Below, piece after piece: positions 8,325 to 14,930 of a DNA stretch of 64,000 bases (position 1 is its first letter; each line of letters begins with the position of its first letter). The stretch covers positions 1,214,001 through 1,278,000 of the forward strand of contig NW_027476110.1 in assembly GCF_051020955.1 (NCBI RefSeq), in the 5' to 3' direction. The notes under the pieces were generated by a model. That model was not told the DNA's origin. It saw only the letters and a list, made by a program, of their open reading frames with translations, and did not search any database. The position numbers and the translations under genes are program-made. The stretch comes from Megalopta genalis (taxonomy: Eukaryota; Arthropoda; Insecta; Hymenoptera; Halictidae).

Positions 8325-8695
8325 CCCCCCCGTATCCGCTACCTTGTCGTGGTGGGGGGGCTTCGTGCCCCAATGATCCTCAAGGCTGTGCCGGCGGGGA
8401 TTTTATTCCCTGGCAGGTTCTACCTAGCCGGAGTGGCTTGAGGTGAGGGGCCAACTAAAGTCGGACACATACCGTAAACCTGTGGTCATGTTTTACAGGA
8501 ACGGGGGTCTTGCCTTAACCGGCCGGACCGCGAGGATGACAACCTCTCTAAAAAATCCCTAGCCCCAAGCAGTGTTGCGCGGTGAAGAGGGCGTAGCTGG
8601 AGTAATCGCCAGCTATGGTTGGTGGGTGCACCAATCTTTAGCGGACAACCCCGGGGTACCTGGCGACCCCCCGGGCGTATTAGCCTTCCCCGGGT
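8325..8695 (+). promoter_or_regulatory. 5' UTR / presumed internal promoter region of copy 2
   Basis: These 371 noncoding bases lie between the BEL LTR break and ORF1. They begin with a C7 run (8325-8331) that can pair with a G7 run about 24 bases further on (8354-8360). No ORF with recognisable protein is present. Non-LTR elements carry their promoter inside this region, but I see no clear core element and infer the role from position only. Confidence 0.55.
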
Positions 8696-10849
8696 ATGGC
8701 GGCTCTACCCGGGGTGACCTCCTTTCCGACCACACTCGTGGGATCAGATATGGATTCTTTTTCAAATACAACCGGGGAGGGGGGAAACGAGCGTGAGGTG
8801 GAGGTGCGCGGGCCTATCGTGCGCCTCAAAAGATGTACAGAGCCGGTGTCGCGGAGGCATTCTGCAACACGCGGCGCAAAGAGGCCTGCGGAGGGCCTTG
8901 GCGACTGCGACGGGGGGGAGGAGTCGGACTTCTCCGTCTCCTCCCACCACTCGTCGCAGAGCGTCCCGGGCACCTCCACGAGGAAACGGGGCCGGCCACC
9001 GACGACCGGGCAATACGTTGGCCTCCAAGAGGCCAAACGCAAACAGGCTGAGGCTGAAAGAAGCCTCATAGCGGGCATTTTCGACCCGGTTGCCCCGGGA
9101 CCGAGGCCCGCGAGTTCGAGCGACCCGCTTCCGGACGAGGTCGAGGTCGCTGCGGATTTCCGGGGCCGCCCGACGCGGGACGTTGCGGCCGCGGTAATGG
9201 AGTGCCTGGGCGATGTGGCCAGGATATCCAATGCCGCGACGGGACTGAAGGCCAGTGCGGTGCGGTCCCTCCGGACGGCGGCCCTGAGCAGCCGGGTGGG
9301 CGTTGCGGAGCTGGCAGTTCGGTCGGCTCCCAGCGCCACCCGGCTGTTGGAGGCCGAGAACGCTCAATTGCGAGAGCAATTGGCGGAGTTGCGGGCGGAG
9401 GTCGCCCGACTCCGTCAAGCGGTGGAGGCGGGGCCGGCTGTTGCCGGGATGGCTCCGCCGCTGCCCCCTGATGGGGGCAAGGGGTTGCTGCCGGTTATCA
9501 GCGCTCGGGGGCCCCAGTCCCCTGGGCGAGGAGGGTCCTCGCCCCCACCCGCGGCTGTGCCAGCCGACTTGCTGGCACAGATCGGCTCCCTTATCGACGC
9601 CAAATTGGCATCGTTCAGAAGGGAGCTGGTCCCGCGGGTGCGAGGCCCGCGATCGGCGGCACCCGTGCCGCCCGCCCCACCCCTGCCGATGGACAGGAGG
9701 GGGGGAAAGAAAAAGGGTGGCAGTGGGGGAGAGACTGTGGTCGCTAAGGCGACACAAATGCAGCCCGCCCCCACTGTTGCGCCGCCCTCCACCACACCTC
9801 CAACTGAGGTGTGGTCAAAGGTAGTTGGCCGGAAGGCCAAAAGGGCGGCTGCCGCAGATAAACCTGCGGCAGCTGCCAAGGCTGCTTTGACCGAGAGGGC
9901 GGCGAAGCGGGTGGCACCGGCTGCTCCCAAAAGGGCTCCCCTGCCGCCACGTCCGCCCCGCACGGCTGCCGTTACTCTAACGGTACCGGCCGGCGGGGCG
10001 ATGAGTTACGCCGAGGCGATGGCCACTGCCAGGTCCAAAATAGACCTGGCAGAACTTGGCATCGCCTCGCTGAAGCCCAGGAGAGCGGTGACGGGGGCAA
10101 TAATTTTAGAGGTCCCCGGAGCTGATGGAGCAGCCAAGGCCACTGCCCTGGCCTCTAAGATGGCTGACGCGCTGGCAGGGACCGGCGTGAAGGTCGCGCG
10201 CCCAATCAAAAAGGCCGACCTTAGGGTGCGCGGCCTGGTCGACTCGACCACGCCGGTGGAGGTCGCCGCAGCTGTCGCCCGTGTGGGAGGGTGCGACCGG
10301 GGGGATGTGAAGACCGGCGAAATCCGGTCTACCCCCTCTGGTTTGGGCACCCTCTGGGTCCAGTGCCCTGCTGCGGCCGCGCGCAAAGTTGCGGTCGCTG
10401 GCAAATTGACAGTGGGCTGGACCCAGGCGACGGTGGAGGCCCTCAGCGCCCGCCCCTTGCAGTGCTACCGCTGCTTTGGCTTAGGCCACACGAGGCAGCG
10501 GTGCACTGCGGCCGAGGATCGGTCCGGCTGCTGTTTTGGGTGCGGCAGTCAGGACCACAGGGTGGCTGGCTGCACTGAACAGCCAAAGTGCCCGCTTTGC
10601 GCGGGTGCTGGCAAGCCGGCCGGCCACCGCCTCGGCAGCCGGGCGTGCCCTGCCAGCGCGAGACGCGGCAGAGGGAGCAGGGGGAGGAGAACCACGACGG
10701 CCAAGGCGGCAGCCGCCGTGGCAGCTACTAATACAAAAGATCCGGCACCCAAGGATGCCACCGTCACGCTCGCGGGGGCGGTTGGGGCTGATAAAACCCC
10801 AGACGCCACCGCTCCCGCGGCGGCGATGGAGATTGAGGCGCCGGAGTAA
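8696..10849 (+). CDS. ORF1 Gag-like nucleic-acid-binding protein (R1 clade)
   Basis: This 717-residue protein is intact. A low-complexity N-terminus is followed by a leucine-zipper-like coiled coil at about residues 217-245 (LLEAENAQLREQLAEL), a long Ala/Pro/Lys-rich basic linker, and a conserved domain from about 430. Three zinc knuckles follow: C590-C593-H598-C603, C613-C616-H621-C626, and C632-C635-H644-C651. Three knuckles with this spacing are the hallmark of R1/TRAS/SART ORF1. These proteins bind element RNA, multimerise and help deliver the complex to the target in the nucleus. The start at 8696 is the first ATG of the frame; an in-frame ATG at 8750 is an alternative. The TAA stop overlaps the ORF2 start by one base. 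Confidence 0.93.
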   Translation: MAALPGVTSFPTTLVGSDMDSFSNTTGEGGNEREVEVRGPIVRLKRCTEPVSRRHSATRGAKRPAEGLGDCDGGEESDFSVSSHHSSQSVPGTSTRKRGRPPTTGQYVGLQEAKRKQAEAERSLIAGIFDPVAPGPRPASSSDPLPDEVEVAADFRGRPTRDVAAAVMECLGDVARISNAATGLKASAVRSLRTAALSSRVGVAELAVRSAPSATRLLEAENAQLREQLAELRAEVARLRQAVEAGPAVAGMAPPLPPDGGKGLLPVISARGPQSPGRGGSSPPPAAVPADLLAQIGSLIDAKLASFRRELVPRVRGPRSAAPVPPAPPLPMDRRGGKKKGGSGGETVVAKATQMQPAPTVAPPSTTPPTEVWSKVVGRKAKRAAAADKPAAAAKAALTERAAKRVAPAAPKRAPLPPRPPRTAAVTLTVPAGGAMSYAEAMATARSKIDLAELGIASLKPRRAVTGAIILEVPGADGAAKATALASKMADALAGTGVKVARPIKKADLRVRGLVDSTTPVEVAAAVARVGGCDRGDVKTGEIRSTPSGLGTLWVQCPAAAARKVAVAGKLTVGWTQATVEALSARPLQCYRCFGLGHTRQRCTAAEDRSGCCFGCGSQDHRVAGCTEQPKCPLCAGAGKPAGHRLGSRACPASARRGRGSRGRRTTTAKAAAAVAATNTKDPAPKDATVTLAGAVGADKTPDATAPAAAMEIEAPE

Positions 10850-10851
10850 TG
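10847..10851 (+). promoter_or_regulatory. TAATG stop/start overlap coupling ORF1 and ORF2
   Basis: TAA (10847-10849) ends ORF1 and ATG (10849-10851) starts ORF2, sharing one base. In SART1, an R1-clade telomeric element, a UAAUG junction allows ORF2 to be made by termination and reinitiation. The same arrangement here suggests the same mechanism. Confidence 0.8.
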
Positions 10852-13752
10852 GGGCCTACTGGCCCTATTATTCAGGCCAACCTGAACCGCTCGGTCAGGG
10901 CACAGGACCTTTTTGTGCAATTCCTGGCCGAGCGGGGTGCCGGGATGGCCGTAGCGGCGGAGCCGTACCGGGTCCCCGACCATCCACATTGGATGGGGGA
11001 CTTGGACGGCTCCGTCGTTATAATATGGGCAGGCCGGCCGGGGTCCCCGGCGTGCTCCGTTATCGAGCGCGGCCGGGGATACCTGGCCGTTGACTGGGGC
11101 GGCACCGTGGTTGTGGCGATCTACGCACCTCCGAGGTGGTCCCTCGTGGAGTATGAACAGTATCTGGACGTGGTGGGGAGATGCGTCTCTCGCTGCCAGC
11201 CGCGTCCGGTGCTGGTCCTGGGGGACTTCAACGCCAAGTCTTCAGCTTGGGGTTCCCCCAGGACGGACCCGAGGGGCCGGGAGGTGCTTGATTGGGCGGC
11301 GGGACTCGGACTCTGTCTTCTAAACACGGGCTCGGTCCATACGTGCGTGCGGTATAACGGGGGGTCCATCGTTGACCTGTCATGGGCAACGCCCCCGGCC
11401 GTGCGCCGTATTACGGGGTGGAGGGTGGCGGAGGAGGTCGAGACGCTGTCCGACCACAGATACATTGTTCTCGGCCTTTCCGCCGCCCCATCGACGCCCC
11501 GACGTCGCCCCGCTGATGAGGGATCGCCTCAGCCACGGTGGGCGCTGAAGCGCCTCGACCAGGACGCTCTGATGGCGGCAGCCCACGTCGTGGCCTGGCC
11601 GGCAACACCGGCCGGGCCAGTCGACGGGACAAGGGAGGCCCATTGGTTCCGGGGCGCAATGACGTCGATTTGCGACGTCGCCATGCCCCGGGCCAGGGTC
11701 TTCCCGAGGAAGGCGGTGTACTGGTGGTCGCGCGCGATAGCGGATTTACGCACAGAGTGCGTCCGCGCGCGGCGCCAGTGCGCCCGCGCCCGTCGACGAC
11801 GACGTTCCGACGTGGAGCTGGCTATCCAGCTGTATGGGCGATACAGGGAGAAGGTGGTCGCCCTGCAGCTGGCCATCAGGCAGGCGAAGAGCCAGGCCTG
11901 GCGCGACTTTCTCGGGTCTCTGAACCGAGATCCGTGGGGGCGCCCATACAAAATGGCGATGGGACGTTTACGTCCCTGGGCCCCCCCTCTGACGGAAAGC
12001 CTGGATCCGGGGATGCTCGGACGGGTCGTGGACGCGCTATTCCCCGTCAGCGGGGAGGCGTCCCGGCCCGTCCCTCAGCTAGAGGGACATGAGTGGTCCC
12101 CGGATCTGGAGGTCGCGCCGGAGGAAATGGCCGGGGTAGTCAAATGGCTTCGGGGCAAGAATACTGCCCCGGGGCCGGACGGTATCCCCGGCCGGGTCTG
12201 GTTGCTTGCCATGAGCGTCCTGGGCGGGAGGCTCAGAAGCCTCTTCTCCGGGCTCCTGAGGTCCGGGAACACCCCGGACCTCTGGAGGAGAAGTCGGATG
12301 GTCCTCTTAAAGAAGGATGGGAGGCCTGCGGATTCTCCCTCCGCGTACCGGCCCATTTGCCTCCTGGACGAGGTGGGCAAGATCTTTGAAAAGATCATTG
12401 CTGCCCGCCTCGCCAGGCACCTGTTCCGCGTTGGCCCCGATCTGGCGGACTGCCAGTTCGGCTTTCGGGAGGGGCGATCGACGGTCGACGCAATCGACCG
12501 TCTAAAGTCCCTCTCGGACAATGCCGTGGCACGGGGCGGGGTGTGTTTGGCGGTGTCGATCGACATCGTCAATGCATTTAACACCCTGCCCTGGTCCGCC
12601 ATTAGGGAGGCCCTGGTTGAACACCAGGTGCCTCCCTATCTGAGGCGGGTGATCGGGGCCTACCTGCGGGGCAGGTGGGTGGAATACCCGGGTCGGTATG
12701 GGACGATACGGAGGGAAGTGGACTGCGGGGTCCCACAGGGGTCCGTGTTAGGACCACTCCTGTGGGACCTGGGATATAACGCAGTCCTGAAGGCCCCCCT
12801 GCCCGACGGTGCCACTCTCGTCTGCTATGCAGACGACACATTAGTGGTCGCCGTCGGGGACACCTTCCAGAGGACCATCCGACGAGCGGAGGTTGCGGTG
12901 GCAGCCGTCGTCGCGAGGATCTACGATCTGGGGCTGAAGGTGGCCCCGGAGAAGGCCGAGGCCGTCTGGTTTGGACGGCCTTGGTCTCGGCCACGGGCCA
13001 GATCGTGGATCTGGGTTGGAGAAGCCTGCGTCGAGGTGAAGTCCGAGATCAAGTATCTCGGACTGATCCTCGACAGCCACTGGAGGTTCGGAGCACATTT
13101 CGGCCGTCTCGTCCCCCGAGTTGAGAGGGTGGCGGCCGCGTTAGGCCGCCTGTTGCCCTTTATCGGGGGACCGGGCGATATGGTGCGTCGCCTATACCTA
13201 GGCGTGGTGCGGTCCATGACATTATACGGCGCCCCGATTTGGGCGCCGTCCGTGAGGGCAAACCGGCGCAACACATTGTTGTTGCGCCGGATTCAGAGGC
13301 AAATGGCCCTTCGCCTCGTAAGGGGTTACCGCACCACGTCTACCGTGGCGGCGCTTGCTCTGGCGGGAGAAATTCCCTTCGAGCTGCAGGCGGCGATGCG
13401 CGCCTATGTCTATAGGCGCATATGCATCGCTGGCCGGGCTCGGGGGCTTCGAGCACCAGGCCCGGGGACTAGCGCTCGTCAGATGGCATGCGGAGCTCTG
13501 CTCCCATGCCGCCGAGCGCGTCCCCGGGGCTCTCCTGCCGCACTTCACCTCGTGGCGGGAGATGCGGTTTGGCAGGCTCTCCTACCGTGCGACGCAGGTA
13601 TTCACCGGGCATGGCTGCTTCGGTGTCTACCTGTGTCGCATCGGTCGAGAAGCGACGACGGTGTGCCACCACTGTGGCGCGGAGGAGGACTCGGCGCAGC
13701 ATACACTGGAGGTGTGCCCCGCCTTTTCAGTGCTGCGCCGAGTCCTAAGTAG
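10849..13752 (+). CDS. ORF2: APE-type endonuclease and reverse transcriptase (R1 clade)
   Basis: The N-terminal APE-like endonuclease (about residues 1-215) has the expected residues: Asn11, Glu38 in AAEPYR, GDFN at 125-128, and SDH with Asp202 and His203. It would nick the target DNA. RT follows: NTAPGPDGIPG near 437, YRPICLLDEVGKIFEKII, FGFREGRST, DIVNAFNTLPW, GVPQGSVLGPLLW, and the catalytic YADD at 660-663. All catalytic motifs are present. The frame runs to 13752, but family-like sequence stops near the G5 run at 13442-13446, and the normal C-terminus continues in the +1 frame. The last ~100 residues of this frame are therefore probably out-of-frame sequence. The start is fixed by the TAATG overlap with ORF1. 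Confidence 0.92.
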   Translation: MGPTGPIIQANLNRSVRAQDLFVQFLAERGAGMAVAAEPYRVPDHPHWMGDLDGSVVIIWAGRPGSPACSVIERGRGYLAVDWGGTVVVAIYAPPRWSLVEYEQYLDVVGRCVSRCQPRPVLVLGDFNAKSSAWGSPRTDPRGREVLDWAAGLGLCLLNTGSVHTCVRYNGGSIVDLSWATPPAVRRITGWRVAEEVETLSDHRYIVLGLSAAPSTPRRRPADEGSPQPRWALKRLDQDALMAAAHVVAWPATPAGPVDGTREAHWFRGAMTSICDVAMPRARVFPRKAVYWWSRAIADLRTECVRARRQCARARRRRRSDVELAIQLYGRYREKVVALQLAIRQAKSQAWRDFLGSLNRDPWGRPYKMAMGRLRPWAPPLTESLDPGMLGRVVDALFPVSGEASRPVPQLEGHEWSPDLEVAPEEMAGVVKWLRGKNTAPGPDGIPGRVWLLAMSVLGGRLRSLFSGLLRSGNTPDLWRRSRMVLLKKDGRPADSPSAYRPICLLDEVGKIFEKIIAARLARHLFRVGPDLADCQFGFREGRSTVDAIDRLKSLSDNAVARGGVCLAVSIDIVNAFNTLPWSAIREALVEHQVPPYLRRVIGAYLRGRWVEYPGRYGTIRREVDCGVPQGSVLGPLLWDLGYNAVLKAPLPDGATLVCYADDTLVVAVGDTFQRTIRRAEVAVAAVVARIYDLGLKVAPEKAEAVWFGRPWSRPRARSWIWVGEACVEVKSEIKYLGLILDSHWRFGAHFGRLVPRVERVAAALGRLLPFIGGPGDMVRRLYLGVVRSMTLYGAPIWAPSVRANRRNTLLLRRIQRQMALRLVRGYRTTSTVAALALAGEIPFELQAAMRAYVYRRICIAGRARGLRAPGPGTSARQMACGALLPCRRARPRGSPAALHLVAGDAVWQALLPCDAGIHRAWLLRCLPVSHRSRSDDGVPPLWRGGGLGAAYTGGVPRLFSAAPSPK

Positions 13753-13942
13753 GGAAGTTGGTCGCGACCTCGCTCTCTCCAGCTTAGTTGGGGCCAAGCT
13801 GGAGAGCCCGAGAAAATGGGCGGCAGCCATCGCCTTCTGCGAAGAGGTGATGCTGCAGAAGGAGGCTGCCGAGCGGGGTCGCCGTGAGCGGGGAGTGCGG
13901 CGTGTGCGCCCACGCCTAGAGCCCCCCTCCCCGAGCAGATGA
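13355..13942 (+). CDS. ORF2 C-terminal CCHC domain in a shifted frame (copy 2)
   Basis: This is the counterpart of 772-1359 in copy 1. The frame carries FTGHGCFGVYLCRIGR and the zinc-binding CHHC-x8-H-x4-C motif (CHHCGAEEDSAQHTLEVC) that normally close R1-clade ORF2, then a basic Arg-rich tail ending at TGA 13940-13942. Family-like sequence starts after about 13,445, so the Met at 13355 is not a credible start. The C-terminal zinc finger is thought to help these proteins bind nucleic acid during target-primed reverse transcription. Both copies share the same +1 displacement and no indel separates them, so the break is older than the copies or is bridged during translation. Confidence 0.82.
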   Translation: MLWREKFPSSCRRRCAPMSIGAYASLAGLGGFEHQARGLALVRWHAELCSHAAERVPGALLPHFTSWREMRFGRLSYRATQVFTGHGCFGVYLCRIGREATTVCHHCGAEEDSAQHTLEVCPAFSVLRRVLSREVGRDLALSSLVGAKLESPRKWAAAIAFCEEVMLQKEAAERGRRERGVRRVRPRLEPPSPSR

Positions 13943-14335
13943 GAATAGGCGGGCGGCGGGTGTACCAGATTACTGGTTTAATTGCCCGCCGCCCGGCACC
14001 CCCCCCCCCCCCCCAACTGAAGCTGTCCTCCCCATAGTGGGAGTGACGAGGAGGTGTGGGGTGCGGTCCCCGCACCGCCGAAGCAAGATGATTCATGGGG
14101 GGAGTATAAATCTCCCCCCCGGGACGCGGCCGGCCACCGCCATTCCATCCTGGTGGCCGGCCAGGCGAGGGGGAGCCGCGGTTGTGTTCTTTGAGAGTTC
14201 CCGTGGCTCCCCCGCTACTCGCCAGCGCCCTAGGCCGCCGTGGGGGTTTTAGCGGGTCGAAACCCGCACTATCCCCGTCCCGCCCCTCCGGGCGGGGCGA
14301 GGGTGTCTGGCCAGCAGATTTCCCCCACGTTAAAC
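13943..14335 (+). other. 3' UTR with conserved hairpins (copy 2)
   Basis: This noncoding segment follows the ORF2 stop. Inverted repeats shared with copy 1 are CGGGCGGCGGG 13950-13960 with 13985-13995 (enclosing ACCAG/CTGGT), GGCCGGCCACC 14128-14138 with 14152-14162, and GGGGGAGCC 14169-14177 with 14205-14213. Loop lengths differ between copies while the arms are kept. A run of 16 C (13999-14014) replaces the extra hairpins seen at 1446-1491 in copy 1. The shared stems are candidates for the RNA signal that ORF2 recognises. Confidence 0.75.
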
Positions 14336-14349
14336 AAAAAAAAAAAAAA

Positions 14350-14930
14350 GTTAAGCAAGATTCTCGTATTTAAAAAATCTGATGATAGGTTTTTTCAGAA
14401 AAGTGGAAAAACCGTAAAATCACAAGAGTAAAGTGTCATTTTCTGACATTAGATTTCGTTCTAAATGCTTAATCCCTATGTAAAAACGTTATCTAAGCAA
14501 GAATATTGTGTCTTGAAGAAAATCTAATGATAGGTTTTTTCAGAAAATTGGAAAAACCGAAAAATCACAAGAGCTAAGTGCCATTTTCTGACGTTAGATT
14601 TCATTCTAAATGCTTAATCCCTATGTAAAAACGTTATCTAAGCAAGAATATCGGACCTTGAAGAAAATCTAATGATTCATTCTTTCAGAAATTAGAAAAA
14701 ACCGAAAAATCACTAGAGTAAAGCGCAATTTTCTGACGTTAGAATTCGTTCTAAATGCTTAATCCCCATGTCGAAACGTTATTTAAGCAAGAATATCGTA
14801 CTTTGAAAAAAATCTAATGTTAGGATTTTTCAGAAAATTGAAAAAAACAGAAAAATCACAAGAGTAAAGTGCCATTTTCTGACATTACATTTCGTACTCA
14901 ATACCTAATTCTAATGTAAAAGCGTTAGTT
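14350..14930 (+). repeat. Diverged array edge with three successive type B monomers
   Basis: The first monomers after the retrotransposon break the usual A/B alternation: one type A is followed by type B units starting near 14494, 14639 and 14784 before type A returns near 14930. They carry private changes not seen deeper in the array, such as ATATTGTGTCTTG, CGGACCTTGAAG and CCCCATGTCGAAACG. Diverged monomers at an array border are expected where homogenisation is weak. Confidence 0.75.

Larger units (their letters stand above)
8325..14349 (+). mobile_element. R1-clade non-LTR retrotransposon, copy 2 (near full length)
   Basis: This copy is 6.0 kb: 5' UTR (8325-8695), ORF1 (8696-10849), ORF2 (10849 to about 13942 with a frame change), 3' UTR, and a 14-base A tail (14336-14349). 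It is GC-rich, in sharp contrast to the AT-rich satellite around it. APE endonuclease, RT, C-terminal CCHC and a three-knuckle ORF1 place it in the R1 clade. The TAATG ORF1/ORF2 junction resembles SART1 of that clade. On the right it joins satellite at GTTAAGCAAGATTCTCG, exactly as copy 1 does. On the left it joins the interior of the BEL 3' LTR. Whether a few 5' bases are missing cannot be told without a complete sister copy. Confidence 0.93.

Noticed and set aside
8354..8360. The G7 run as a second polypurine tract
   Set aside because: It lies inside R1-clade 5' UTR, not before an LTR; the BEL tract is at 8121-8128.
8572..8796. A small upstream ORF in the 5' UTR of copy 2
   Set aside because: It has no recognisable domain and overlaps the ORF1 start in another frame.
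11411..12994. Long minus-strand frames opposite ORF2
   Set aside because: They are Arg/Pro/Ser-rich shadows caused by high GC; the + strand carries ordered endonuclease and RT motifs.
14037..14431. Small open frames across the 3' UTR/satellite border
   Set aside because: They run through the hairpin UTR, the A tail and satellite, resemble no protein, and are explained by the GC-rich composition.
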